A DNA stretch of 63,117 nt from an uncultured Clostridia bacterium (GCA_947585615.1 CANPXD010000002.1:1-63117), one strand, 5' to 3'. Shown: positions 51,856 to 61,755, counted from the stretch's first letter. Made by a program: numbers and translations. The notes: generated from the sequence alone by a model not told the origin.

Positions 51856-53285
51856 ATATTTTCCTCCTTATAAAAGTCCTTTAATGCAGGATATAGCTTT
51901 TTGAATTTCTTGTATTTGCTCTTGTAAATATCAACAAGTTTTTTATTCGGATTTACTGTGTAAAGAATATCATTTTCAATCTTCGGATTAAGACCTGTTG
52001 CCCGCGCCGAAAGAATCGCTCCGCCGAGCGCGGGCCCTTCATTTTTGATAACGCTTATATCCGTTGCGAGAACATTTGAAAGAATTTCCATCCACAGCCT
52101 GCTCTTTGTGCCGCCACCGCAAACGGTGGCTTTTTTTATCCCGTTCGGTATAAGGCTGACACAATCTTTAATCGCGAAAGAGACTCCCTCAAAAAGCGCG
52201 GTCTGCAAATCCGTTCTTTCGGTATTGAGCGACAGACCGATAAAAGCACCACGAATATCTGCGTCATTATGCGGACATCTTTCACCTGCAAGATAGGGCA
52301 TAAAATAAACCTGTTTGCTTGCCGTATCGGGATTTAACTCGACGGTATTCTTATTGTAATCCTCTGTATCAAAAACACTTTCAACAAGCCATTTGTTTGC
52401 GCTTGCGGCCGAAAGAATGCAACCCATTAAATGATATTTCCCGTTTGCGTGGCAGAAAGAATGGAGCGCGGGATTATCCGTTTTAACATATTTATCAGTC
52501 GGGATAAATACCGTTCCACTTGTGCCGAGAGAAATATTGCACTGACCATCAAATATGGTGCTTGTTCCGATTGCCGCGGCGGCGTTATCTCCCGCGCCGG
52601 CGCAAACCGTGATGTTATCACCAAAGCCAAGCTCGGGTTTAACTCTGCCTATAGGCTCATAGCTTTCATAAACCGTCGGAAGCATATCCCTTGTGATAGC
52701 GCAGATGTCAAGCATTTCATCTGACCAGCAGCGGTTTTCCACATCAAACAGCAGCGTTCCCGAAGCGTCGCTGACATCTGTTGCAAAAACACCTGTGAGC
52801 ATAAAATTTATGTAATCCTTCGGCAGGCATATTTTGGCGCACCTCGCAAAATTTTCGGGTTCGTTTTCTTTTACCCAAAGAATTTTAGTAGCGGTAAAGC
52901 CGGCAAATGCTATATTGCCCGTTAATTTTTGCAGGTTTTCTTTGCCGATTTCGTTGTTGAGATAATCGGTCTCCCTGCTTGTTCTCGTATCGTTCCAAAG
53001 AATAGCGGGGCGAAGGATATTGTCGTTTTCATCAAGCATAACCAGTCCGTGCATTTGACCGCCGACGCCGATACCCGCAATGTCATTGCCGACGGTATCC
53101 GAAGTTAATTCGCTGAGCCCCTCTTTAACGGCGTTCCACCAATCGGCGGGATTTTGCTCGCTTTTGCCGTCTTCGGAAAAATCAAGCGGATATGCTTTTG
53201 AAACCTGCCGTATAATATTCATTTTTTCATCGGTCAGAATTATTTTTACAGACGATGTTCCCAAATCAATTCCAATGAAATTCAT
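51852..53285 (-). CDS. xylB: Xylulokinase-like FGGY carbohydrate kinase
   Basis: I start at ATG 53285 (MNFIGIDLGTSSVKI), 4 bases after the GH3 stop. The 477-residue kinase has the phosphate-1 loop GIDLGTSSVK, GGQMHGLVMLD (the XylB substrate loop), LWNDTRTS, CAGAGDNAAAAIG and GGGTKSRLWMEILSN. Xylulokinase phosphorylates D-xylulose to xylulose 5-phosphate. Position between a GH3 hydrolase and an isomerase supports pentose use. Confidence 0.88.
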   Translation of the reverse strand: MNFIGIDLGTSSVKIILTDEKMNIIRQVSKAYPLDFSEDGKSEQNPADWWNAVKEGLSELTSDTVGNDIAGIGVGGQMHGLVMLDENDNILRPAILWNDTRTSRETDYLNNEIGKENLQKLTGNIAFAGFTATKILWVKENEPENFARCAKICLPKDYINFMLTGVFATDVSDASGTLLFDVENRCWSDEMLDICAITRDMLPTVYESYEPIGRVKPELGFGDNITVCAGAGDNAAAAIGTSTIFDGQCNISLGTSGTVFIPTDKYVKTDNPALHSFCHANGKYHLMGCILSAASANKWLVESVFDTEDYNKNTVELNPDTASKQVYFMPYLAGERCPHNDADIRGAFIGLSLNTERTDLQTALFEGVSFAIKDCVSLIPNGIKKATVCGGGTKSRLWMEILSNVLATDISVIKNEGPALGGAILSARATGLNPKIENDILYTVNPNKKLVDIYKSKYKKFKKLYPALKDFYKEENI

Positions 53286-53289
53286 TCTA

Positions 53290-55392
53290 TTACCTAATTT
53301 CAACCTTTACACAATGTTTTTTAAACAAACCTTCGCTGTATTCGTCAGGCTGATGACCGCCTGCGTAAAGGGTTATTTTGCCGTTCGGTTCTGTTCTGCT
53401 GCCGTCAGAGAGAACAGCTTTTATCCAATATGTGTCAATTGTTGCTTCTATTGACCGTATTTCATCGGCTTTAAGCTCAATCGGTATTACAGAGCAAAGC
53501 TGGTAATTCGGTGTATTTGTTCGGCTGTCGGTATACTGTGCATAGATCTGCATTTTTTCGCTTGCTTTCATATTGCCTGTATTTCTCACAGTCAGACCGA
53601 CCTTTATTTCGGAATCGTCACAGCTGAGAATCTTAAAATTGTTATATTCAAATTCGGTGTATGCCAAGCCGTATCCAAACGGATATATCGGTCTGCATTT
53701 TAAGAAGCGGTAGGTTCTTCCTTCCATAGAATAATTTGTAATATCCGGCAATTTTGTTTCTGCGCTGTAAAATGTTACGGGTAATTTGCCGGAGGGGGAA
53801 TACATACCGGCAAGGAGCTGTGCAATTGCAAGGCCGCCGAGTGCTCCGGGATACCATGCGTGAATCACCGCCTTTGCGTGATTTCTTACTTTTTCTCCCA
53901 CATCAACGGCACTGCCGCACATTGTAATAACAATTAAATGATCACACACATCGCAAATTGCATCGGCAAGCTTCATTTGCGTCTTTGGCAAATACAAGGT
54001 CTTTTTATCACCGTGGTCAGAGAAATCGTCTCCTCTCCCCGTGTCTTCACCTTCAATATGCCTGTTAAGCCCCAAGCATAAAACGGTAACATCCGCATAT
54101 GAAGCGGCCGCGACCGCTTCACTTTCAAGATCGTTAAAACCGTCGTAATACTTGCTTTTGTCAAAGTTGATTTGAGAACCGTCTGCGACAATAATCTCAC
54201 AGCTGTCAAAAACTCTTCTTATTCCGTCTGCAACGGTTACATACTCGTCTGCATGACCGTTATAATTTCCCTCGAGAGCAATAGTTGATAAGGCGTTAGG
54301 TCCTATAACGGCTATTCTTTTTAATTGAGCTTTGTTTAAAGGCAGATAACGGCCTTCATTTTTAAGAAGCACAATACTTTGCCTTGCCGTCTCAAGATTA
54401 AGCGCTTTGTGCGCCGGACAGTTAAGCTTATTGTACGGAATATCCGCAAAAGGTCTGTTCTTTTCAAATTCGCCAAGCAAAGCTCTTGTCGTATAAAGTC
54501 TTATGGCCGCGTCTGTAATATCGTTCTCATCAATCAAATCCTCTTCGTATGCGTCAATCAGATTGGCATATGCTTCGCCGCAGTTGAGATTGCAGCCTGC
54601 CTTGAGAGCAAGAGCGGCGGCCTCGGTTAAATTTTCTGCGTATTTATGGTTTTTTGATATGTCGGCAATAGCTCCGCAGTCAGACACAAAATATCCGTTA
54701 AAACCCCATTTTGTACGCAGAATATCTTTTATTAAATTTTCGTTAGCGCAGCACGGTTTACCGTTTGTGCGGTTATATGCGCCCATAATACCGGCAACAT
54801 TTGCTTTTACCGCGTATTCAAATGCGGGCAGGTATGTTTCGTACAAATCCTTTTCGCTTGTCTCGGCGTCAAACGAATGCCTCAGCTTTTCGGGACCCGA
54901 ATGAACCGCAAAATGCTTTGCACAGGCAGCCGCCTTTAAAAATTCACCATCTCCCTGTAACCCTTTTATAAACGCGCATCCGAGAACCGCCGTAAGAAAT
55001 GGGTCTTCGCCAAAGGTTTCCTGCCCTCGACCCCAGCGAGGGTCTCTGAAAATGTTAATATTCGGCGACCAATAGGTAAGACCTTTGTATATGCCCCTGT
55101 CGCCGTATTTTACACTCTCATTGTATTTTGCGCGTCCTTCGTCGGCGATAGCGTTCGCAACACTGCCGATAAGTGTCGGATTAAATGTCGCCGCCAGTCC
55201 TATTGTTTGAGGAAACACGGTCGCCACGCCTGCTCTTGCAACGCCGTGGCAGGCTTCGTTCCACCAATTATATTCGTTGATTTTGAGTCTGTCTATTGCT
55301 TTGGCATTATATTGAAGCTGTGATATTTTTTCGTCTATTGTCATTTGTGAGACAATAGAAACCGCCTTTTCTCTCGCAGCTTTGTAATCCAT
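53290..55392 (-). CDS. GH3 beta-xylosidase/beta-glucosidase
   Basis: The 700-residue protein has the GH3 N-terminal barrel with WWNEACHGVAR, SPNINIFRDPRWGRGQETFGEDP and nucleophile Asp238 (VSDCGA), a C-terminal sandwich with GEDTGRGDD (acid/base region) and a FnIII-like tail (EFEYNNFKI). The EACHGVA motif and kinase and isomerase neighbours favour beta-xylosidase. No signal peptide. It heads the GH3-xylB-isomerase operon. Confidence 0.88.
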   Translation of the reverse strand: MDYKAAREKAVSIVSQMTIDEKISQLQYNAKAIDRLKINEYNWWNEACHGVARAGVATVFPQTIGLAATFNPTLIGSVANAIADEGRAKYNESVKYGDRGIYKGLTYWSPNINIFRDPRWGRGQETFGEDPFLTAVLGCAFIKGLQGDGEFLKAAACAKHFAVHSGPEKLRHSFDAETSEKDLYETYLPAFEYAVKANVAGIMGAYNRTNGKPCCANENLIKDILRTKWGFNGYFVSDCGAIADISKNHKYAENLTEAAALALKAGCNLNCGEAYANLIDAYEEDLIDENDITDAAIRLYTTRALLGEFEKNRPFADIPYNKLNCPAHKALNLETARQSIVLLKNEGRYLPLNKAQLKRIAVIGPNALSTIALEGNYNGHADEYVTVADGIRRVFDSCEIIVADGSQINFDKSKYYDGFNDLESEAVAAASYADVTVLCLGLNRHIEGEDTGRGDDFSDHGDKKTLYLPKTQMKLADAICDVCDHLIVITMCGSAVDVGEKVRNHAKAVIHAWYPGALGGLAIAQLLAGMYSPSGKLPVTFYSAETKLPDITNYSMEGRTYRFLKCRPIYPFGYGLAYTEFEYNNFKILSCDDSEIKVGLTVRNTGNMKASEKMQIYAQYTDSRTNTPNYQLCSVIPIELKADEIRSIEATIDTYWIKAVLSDGSRTEPNGKITLYAGGHQPDEYSEGLFKKHCVKVEIR

Positions 55393-55496
55393 AAGATAAC
55401 CCCTTTTAGCTTTCTATACCCAAATTATACCTTATCGGTTGTTGGCAACGCAAGCAAAAAATAATAATATCATAGACAAAAGTTAAGGTGATAAAA

Positions 55497-55634
55497 ATGT
55501 ATTTTTATCAGCAGGAACGCGCTACCGAAAGAAATTATTTGTACTGCCAATTTGATACCGATTTAAATTTTCCGCTGCGCATAAAAGCTTTGAATTTGTC
55601 ACCGCTTTTTGCCGACCTATGCGCATCGGCATAA
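55497..55634 (+). pseudogene. AraC-type regulator, N-terminal remnant
   Basis: After AAGGTGAT the frame from ATG 55497 reads MYFYQQERATERNYLYCQFD and FPLRIKALNLSPLF, then stops at 55634 after 45 residues. The start resembles the cupin-like arm of AraC regulators (YQEKRTE...FPLHLH). The DNA-binding domain is gone. It diverges from the pentose operon, which it may once have controlled. Confidence 0.45.
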
Positions 55635-55650
55635 AGCAACTGAAAAACGA

Positions 55651-55690
55651 AAAAGGGCATTACCGACTGCAAAAATCAGTAATGCCTTTT
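55651..55690 (+). terminator. Terminator after the AraC remnant
   Basis: AAAAGGGCATTAC (55651-55663) pairs with GTAATGCCTTTT (55679-55690) with one wobble. Retention of a good terminator is consistent with a recent deletion in the regulator gene. The stretch up to 55876 holds only a GTTATC/GATAAC inverted repeat near 55767. Confidence 0.6.
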
Positions 55691-55876
55691 ATAGTATTAA
55701 GATATTTGTACCTTCAAACCACTCAGACTTTTAGAATAAAAGTGTTTCGTAGTTTGCTATTATTTTGTTATCGCCGTTGATAACAGGAATCGTTGCGCTG
55801 TGGATATGTCATCTTCTATAAGAATATTTTTTGAAAATTATTCCTTTGAAAATCTACTTATACACAAATCAAAATG

Positions 55877-56350
55877 TTATTTATAATTTATTTTTATGAT
55901 TTTTTTGAAAGTAAAAGGAAGTATCATCAATAATATTCCGCTTATCCCCAAAATCACTCCGAATATTATGAAGCTTACATTTGGTTTTAATACAGAAGTG
56001 GATTTTTCGGGAGACTGTGGGTCGTATTTTATTTCAAACTTATCTCCGATTTTTTTATAATTTACAGACTTGATCAAACCGGTGTATCTATTTTCTTCTG
56101 CACTGTATTCATATGAAATATCATATATAATATATTTATTTCCGCTCGTTGTCATATTTTCATATACATTTGTAACAGCTGCATCCGTCTTTATCCAGTT
56201 TAATTGTGACATCTCTTCCTTATATCCCGGAATTCCGGTTATAATTGTAACTACGCAGCTAATAGACAGAACAATTCCCACAAGAAAAATAAATCCTGGA
56301 ATAATGTTTTTTACTTGTTTTTTGAATTCCCCAAAATCCGTATATGTCAT
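55877..56350 (-). CDS. DUF3592 membrane protein
   Basis: The 157-residue protein has a membrane span at about 17-40, an extracytoplasmic segment with WIKTDAAVTNVYENMTTSGN and VNYKKIGDKFEIKYDPQSPEKS, and a second span at about 125-147. This is the DUF3592 layout. Function unknown. The region 56351-56600 upstream holds nothing recognisable. Confidence 0.75.
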   Translation of the reverse strand: MTYTDFGEFKKQVKNIIPGFIFLVGIVLSISCVVTIITGIPGYKEEMSQLNWIKTDAAVTNVYENMTTSGNKYIIYDISYEYSAEENRYTGLIKSVNYKKIGDKFEIKYDPQSPEKSTSVLKPNVSFIIFGVILGISGILLMILPFTFKKIIKINYK

Positions 56351-56600
56351 ATAAATTTGTATATATCCTTTCCCGACATTATTTATATTAATGCTTCTAA
56401 TGTTAAAAGGCAGTATTCACGTGCAATATAATTACACGAAAACTCAATGCTTATACTCGCTGACTGCGAATGTTTGAGTGTCTATCTTTTGGGCGGTAAA
56501 TCAGTTGTATTGCACGGTGTTTCCCTCTCATATAGTTCCAAATCACTTCTCGACAAACTAGTTAAAGTGATGTGATGATTTCCGTTGTTTGTTCCACATT

Positions 56601-57060
56601 TTAATCGGACACATCGATCTTCACTGTGTTGAGCGTAGCATACAACGGCAGTCGCTCTATGCTACGGGCTATAACATCTTCATGACGTATGCCTGCCCTA
56701 ATATCTTTTTTCAACCTTTTTACCAGTTCATTGTGGTTGCAAATCAAAGATAATGTTTTGACATCGCAGTTTGCTAAATCGAGGTTGGATAACAATATCG
56801 TTGATATTGTTTTGCTCATGCATAACCCAGCAAAAAATCACATTGTCATAAACGGAGCAGTGTATAAAATTATTCAGCAAATGGCAGATGTTATCAATAA
56901 CCATCCCTTTTGTCTCATCATTAACTTGAAAGGGATTAGCAACCCAACACCAATCGCCATCCAAAAATGCCGAATTTTTAAGCTCTTTTTTAGCGTCTGA
57001 CAAACGTTTGCCTTATGCACCCATTGTTCTACCAATTAGATAAATCCGTTTTATCTCAAA
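56601..57060 (-). pseudogene. Decayed P-loop nucleoside/nucleotide kinase-like gene
   Basis: On the minus strand, IYLIGRTMGA is followed by a stop and GK inside what was Walker A (GxxGxGK). The frame continues ELKNSAFLDGDWCWVANPF and CHLLNNFIHCSVYDNVIF until a frameshift near 56810, after which LSNLDLANCDVKTLSLIC and RAGIRHEDVIARSIERLPLY follow in another frame. The parts match an AAA_33-type small kinase with DGDWCW. Two lesions make it inactive. Confidence 0.65.
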
Positions 57061-57220
57061 CTCCCTGAAAAATTCCTGTTTGTCGAACAGTCACCCGTTC
57101 AACACCAAATATTATACACCCGAATTATGAAGAAATCTACCGCAAACAGCGATTTTTTCGGTAGAAATACCCTTGGCTATACCGCCGACTTTATGACTTC
57201 AGAACATCTGCTGAAAAGGA

Positions 57221-57252
57221 AAAAGGCCGCCGTCAGGCGACGGCGGCCTTTT
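57221..57252. terminator. Strong GC-rich terminator
   Basis: AAAAGGCCGCCGTC (57221-57234) pairs with GACGGCGGCCTTTT (57239-57252) across AGGC. It is a bidirectional terminator marking the left edge of the McrBC module. Confidence 0.85.
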
Positions 57253-57268
57253 GCATAACTCTTACTAC

Positions 57269-57279
57269 TATTCCCACTC
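57269..57279. repeat. 11-bp direct repeat flanking McrBC, left copy
   Basis: TATTCCCACTC at 57269-57279 recurs in the same orientation at 61936-61946. On the minus strand it reads GAGTGGGAATA, which with the next base encodes Glu-Trp-Glu-stop, like the 3' end of guaA, a known island target. No integrase is present, so the link is tentative. Confidence 0.4.
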
Positions 57280-57303
57280 TTTTTTAGAACCGCTTACATC
57301 CTA

Positions 57304-57579
57304 TTACAGCTTTGTTTTGTTACAAAACAAGCCTTTAAGTAAACCTTTCTTTGTGTTATTCTCTTTCTTTGATTTTCTGTTGCGAATATCGCAAAGAAAT
57401 GATTTCGACCGGGCATTCTCCTTATATGGCATTCTTAATATAGAGTCCAACAACGGCTCCAAAAGCACCTCAATATCTCCTCGAAGTTCCTCGTCCATGG
57501 AACAGCCTGATTCGATTCGTTGAAGCTCAGTAAGGCTCTCCGTTAATTTGTCATACACTGCACGCCACGCTGAAAACAT
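57304..57579 (-). CDS. Small hypothetical protein at the end of the mcrBC operon
   Basis: The 91-residue protein (MFSAWRAVYDKLTESLTELQ...) is helical with a possible coiled coil in the first 50 residues, then a basic tail (RNRKSKKENNTKKG). It starts 6 bases after the mcrC stop, so it is likely co-transcribed with mcrBC. No family is recognised; it could be an accessory subunit or only a passenger. Confidence 0.5.
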   Translation of the reverse strand: MFSAWRAVYDKLTESLTELQRIESGCSMDEELRGDIEVLLEPLLDSILRMPYKENARSKSFLCDIRNRKSKKENNTKKGLLKGLFCNKTKL

Positions 57580-57585
57580 TCAAAT

Positions 57586-58863
57586 TTATGAGAATCCCCT
57601 CTCAATTTCACTCAAGCTTTTTTTCATATCAAATAAATCTACAAAACAAGTTTGCACGACAACTCCGTCATTAGATTGAAAATTAAGCTCCTGATTTCGC
57701 ATCTTTTCGGTTCGTGGATAAATCAGCGTAACATTCTTTGCATTATATTTCTTTTGATAAGCATACATCTGATACATATCGGCTTGCGAAATTCCGTAGT
57801 TGGTCTTATCTTTAGCAAGGACTTTCCATTTTGTATCGCAGATAAAAATCGCTTTGTCAGACTTTCGTTGCACGACTATATCCGGCTTCATCAAAAACTT
57901 TCTGTTTGGGTAATCAAAAAGATGATATTTTTTGTCTTGAACGGATATTTTGTAGTCAAATGGATTTAACGACTTTCTCATTTGAACAGCAACATAGCTT
58001 TCAAATAGAGTTTCCATCGGAAAAAGAAGAGCAAACGCAATTTCAGATCCGGAAAAAGCAGTAAAGCTCTTTCCGGCGAGAAATACTTTGCACCACATCA
58101 ATGTTGTAGAATAATCTGTCATATTACGATCCGATTTGCATCGTTCAAAATCGCTTGAATAGTCCGTTGATGGCTTTACTTCACCAAAGGCATTAAGAAG
58201 CGTGCGAAGGTCTTTCTTATTCAAATTGCTTGTGGTTTGACGATAAAGGTACAATAGGGTTGCCTTTATCAATTTATTTTCCGGTCTGTTTGTATTAAAA
58301 TCATCATACTCAATATATATCCGTTCTTTATGAGCATAATTGTGCTTAATCTGTTCGGAAAATAAAATTTTTCCTTTCACTACGCCTCCATTTTCAGACA
58401 GAGCGTTATAGTCGTTCTTCAATCCTTTCTTGACAATAACATATACCTCATCAAGGAACATCCGAATAAATATTTCAAAGATGTTCATTTTGGAAGTATC
58501 GACAGCCGTACTTTGGAGGCTTTTAAATGGCGAATTTTGCAAAGACCTCAACATATCAATGAAAAGAGTCTTTACCTGTCTTGCAGTAAAATCTTCTTTT
58601 GAATAAATCTTAGGAAGAATTTCGATTGTAGTTCCATCTTTCATGGAAATAATACCTACATAGTTTTTAGCTGTAATGACTTTTCCAACCCTCTTACGGG
58701 CAGAAAGACTCATTAGGTCAAGGCCATCTGTTTCACCATTCGTATTTGAAAGAATAAAGTTCTCCAACTGAGCAAAAGTGCTTTCAGGCAAAGATATGTA
58801 GCCATCGACTTCCTTTCCCGATATGAAAGAACTGAATTCGGTAATTTGGTAAGTCTTCTTCAT
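57586..58863 (-). CDS. mcrC: McrC-like nuclease subunit of type IV restriction system
   Basis: The 425-residue protein has an N-terminal McrB-interacting region (ISLPESTFAQLENFI, KNYVGIISMKDG, IEILPKI) and a C-terminal PD-(D/E)xK nuclease with Pro327-Asp328 and Asp343-Thr-Lys345 (ICDTKWK). McrC cuts modified DNA when activated by McrB. It follows mcrB after 33 bases. Confidence 0.9.
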   Translation of the reverse strand: MKKTYQITEFSSFISGKEVDGYISLPESTFAQLENFILSNTNGETDGLDLMSLSARKRVGKVITAKNYVGIISMKDGTTIEILPKIYSKEDFTARQVKTLFIDMLRSLQNSPFKSLQSTAVDTSKMNIFEIFIRMFLDEVYVIVKKGLKNDYNALSENGGVVKGKILFSEQIKHNYAHKERIYIEYDDFNTNRPENKLIKATLLYLYRQTTSNLNKKDLRTLLNAFGEVKPSTDYSSDFERCKSDRNMTDYSTTLMWCKVFLAGKSFTAFSGSEIAFALLFPMETLFESYVAVQMRKSLNPFDYKISVQDKKYHLFDYPNRKFLMKPDIVVQRKSDKAIFICDTKWKVLAKDKTNYGISQADMYQMYAYQKKYNAKNVTLIYPRTEKMRNQELNFQSNDGVVVQTCFVDLFDMKKSLSEIERGFS

Positions 58864-58896
58864 TATTTGGTCCTTCGCTTAGATTTGGCTGCCTTT

Positions 58897-61755
58897 TTAA
58901 ATGTAACGATAGGCTTCGATATTATTGAAAGCTGCCGGATTTATTTCATAATTGAATCTGTCCTCAATATCCAAGTCAGAATCCCCGAATAATTCCGCAT
59001 AATTCATCGGTTTAGCGATGATAAACTGTTCGTCGATTTCACTTTTGTTCTTATCTCCGAGAATCAACCTGATTTTTTCATAATCATCATAGAAATACTC
59101 TTGAAGCAGCGGAATAATGCTGTTTTCAAAAATCGCTCCAAGTGTTTCTATCGTCGGATTCATTCGCAGAGGGATAAAATAGGCATGTCCAATAGTATGG
59201 TCTCTGTCATAGAGTACGCTGATTTTTTGATTCATTCGAGTGAGCATTTCTTTAATCGAAATATCTTCCACGCTTATTCCCTCTAAGATTGCCGGATTAG
59301 GTTGTATTTCCTTAAACCGAAAACGGCGTCGTAAGGCTGTGTCAATAGTGGCAATAGATCTGTCGGCTGTATTCATCGTACCAATCAGGAAAATATTGTC
59401 CGGAACGCCAAATGGCTTTTTTGAATACGGCAAAATCGCAGTCATGCCTTCCGTTTGTCCTATACGCTTTGATGGTTCAATTAGAGTAATCAGCTCCCCG
59501 AAAATTTTTGAGATGTTTCCTCTGTTGATTTCATCAATAATGAAGACATAATTGTTTTCGTTCTCTTGCACTTCATCTTTTTCGGCAGAATACTTACTAA
59601 CAATTTCCATAACATCGGATAAAGAGATATTCATACGATAAACAGTCGATAGTGTCATGGTTGACCCATTTGCCGATGTGATGTCTTCCCGAATTCCTTT
59701 CACAAGCCATTTGACATTACGAACTCGTTTCAAATGTTCATATTCGTCATGCCACTCGTAATCCCCGGTCACCACTCCCACAGCATCAATCATAGACGAA
59801 CTGTAACAAGAAAGAACTACATCCCCTTTTTTCATTTTATAAATCAAAGCGTTGAGGACATTTTTTCCACCGTTTGTGAACTCTGTTTCGCTCGTTATAT
59901 TTTCTCCATAGCTGTCATACCCAACGCGGATATGATTATTCATCATGCACTCTGTTCTTGTCGGATTATCCCCGGTTCCTTCAAGGGAAACTTTCCACAC
60001 GGTCGGTGAGGCATTCAAACCAATATCCTGTTCCGCCTTTTTCAATACAGGTTGGCTTGCTTTTTCACAAAAGCGCTTAAAAAGACCGGGCGTGATTTCA
60101 TATTCTATTTCACTCCGTTCATCACTATCCGTATCCATAGTTGGTTTAATTCCTTCTATGAAGTCTTCATATCCATATGACTGGTGAAAAGTCGTAAATT
60201 CAATATAGCCTGCCGCTTTGTACTCATTATATCGAGAAATCACATCTTCGTAGGGCTCCGCTATAACCGACGCAAGCGGACGGTTCTCGATAATTGCCAC
60301 TGCGTATAGAACGGTATTATAAGTCTTACCTGTTCCGGGAGGACCGTATAGAATAATGTTCTTAAAAACATCTGTGACCGGCTTCTTGTCCAAAGAAATG
60401 TTGATTCCGGATAAATCCATATTTTCAAGTGCCTCCTTTAATTCTGTTCTGAGTTTCCATGAGTATTTTTTCACACCATTTTCAAGTACATATCTTCCAA
60501 TAAAGGGAATCGGAAAATATCTTGCAGTTCCCTCGTCAATACAATCAGGACAGTTTAACTTATTTTTTACCCGTCTTCCGAATGTAGTTCCGATTCGGTA
60601 ATAGTTTGTATGAACTCCGCCGTATTGTTCGGCGAGATTAGAGCAGGTGCTTTCTCCACCGAGTTCAAGCATCATCTTGAGCATTCGCATTGTCTCCGGA
60701 GTTGCAATCTCATTATCTGAGAGAACGAGTTCCCACTGCTTTTCACTGATATTTGGATTGTATACATCGAGGGGAGACCGATATTCCTCGTTCATGATAG
60801 GCTTACTTGAAGCCTTATATGACAGTCCGAAGTGGATTATATCCATCACGAGCAGATGACAGGCTTCATCATTATAACAATCTTCACCAAGTCGGGATTT
60901 GTGCATCTTTTGAAGCTCGCTATCGTTTCGCACCACATCTAAGATAAGATCGCACATCCGAGTATAGTTTTCAAGTTTCCAAACCTCAGATTTATTCTTT
61001 CCTTTTTGCTCTGCGAATCCAATCAAGTCACGGAAATTCTTATAAATCTTGAATTTGTAGATATAATAAGTTTCCGGGTATTCAAAAGAAAGATAAACAG
61101 AAATCGCATGGAGGTCTTGATAGTGATTGAATGGTTTTGTTCTGTCTTTTTCTTCTTCAGTGAACTCTGCAATAAAATCATCGCATGAATTTTTGAACGC
61201 AACATACCGCTTCGCAAGAGGTTTTTGCTCATCGTAAAGCATCCTGAAAAGTTCCCGAACTTCTTCTGGATGCTTTTGAGCGTATCCGCAAATCATTCGA
61301 TAAGGCCAGTACATAGGCCCGGCTAACAAGTTACCGGCCTTGCTGAATGACTCTGCAATCATAGCTGCAAAATCGGGGGCTTCAATGTTCCAATGTTTCT
61401 TATACCACTGAACCGCCTTCCATTTATAAATTTCATCACGATGTATTCGTTCAAAATCAGCTTTATAAGAGTCAATAATATTATTTATGTTTTCAAAAGA
61501 ATAATTTTCTCCGACATATCTATACTTACCCGTATCTACACGCATAAAGAAATTCGGGAAATTATCTGTCTTTCCTTTGTTAGTCATATTATAGCAATAA
61601 TCACTTGGAATAATGCTATTGGGGTTCGTCCTAAATAATTTCCCCATTTGTTCTATTATTTCCTGCCGAGTTAAAATTGTTCCGACAGGAGTATCTGCAA
61701 AGCACTTTCTATATTGGTCGGGAATTTTGATTTTAGCATTACTATTATCGTTCAT
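58897..61755 (-). CDS. mcrB: McrB-like AAA+ GTPase with EVE-like domain inserted in the motor
   Basis: The 952-residue protein has a roughly 460-residue N-terminal part of unclear fold with a winged-helix-like start, then an AAA+ motor with Walker A GPPGTGKT (near 470) and Walker B FIIDEINRGN (near 740), and the sensor region GTMNTADRSIATIDTALRRR. Between Walker A and B, at about 583-705, sits VWKVSLEGTGDN, NHIRVGYDSYG, GDVVLSCYSS and IDAVGVVTGDYEW, which looks like an EVE/PUA-type modified-base reader. Typical McrB places the reader at the N-terminus. GAGGTAAGAG precedes ATG. Confidence 0.9.
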   Translation of the reverse strand: MNDNSNAKIKIPDQYRKCFADTPVGTILTRQEIIEQMGKLFRTNPNSIIPSDYCYNMTNKGKTDNFPNFFMRVDTGKYRYVGENYSFENINNIIDSYKADFERIHRDEIYKWKAVQWYKKHWNIEAPDFAAMIAESFSKAGNLLAGPMYWPYRMICGYAQKHPEEVRELFRMLYDEQKPLAKRYVAFKNSCDDFIAEFTEEEKDRTKPFNHYQDLHAISVYLSFEYPETYYIYKFKIYKNFRDLIGFAEQKGKNKSEVWKLENYTRMCDLILDVVRNDSELQKMHKSRLGEDCYNDEACHLLVMDIIHFGLSYKASSKPIMNEEYRSPLDVYNPNISEKQWELVLSDNEIATPETMRMLKMMLELGGESTCSNLAEQYGGVHTNYYRIGTTFGRRVKNKLNCPDCIDEGTARYFPIPFIGRYVLENGVKKYSWKLRTELKEALENMDLSGINISLDKKPVTDVFKNIILYGPPGTGKTYNTVLYAVAIIENRPLASVIAEPYEDVISRYNEYKAAGYIEFTTFHQSYGYEDFIEGIKPTMDTDSDERSEIEYEITPGLFKRFCEKASQPVLKKAEQDIGLNASPTVWKVSLEGTGDNPTRTECMMNNHIRVGYDSYGENITSETEFTNGGKNVLNALIYKMKKGDVVLSCYSSSMIDAVGVVTGDYEWHDEYEHLKRVRNVKWLVKGIREDITSANGSTMTLSTVYRMNISLSDVMEIVSKYSAEKDEVQENENNYVFIIDEINRGNISKIFGELITLIEPSKRIGQTEGMTAILPYSKKPFGVPDNIFLIGTMNTADRSIATIDTALRRRFRFKEIQPNPAILEGISVEDISIKEMLTRMNQKISVLYDRDHTIGHAYFIPLRMNPTIETLGAIFENSIIPLLQEYFYDDYEKIRLILGDKNKSEIDEQFIIAKPMNYAELFGDSDLDIEDRFNYEINPAAFNNIEAYRYI

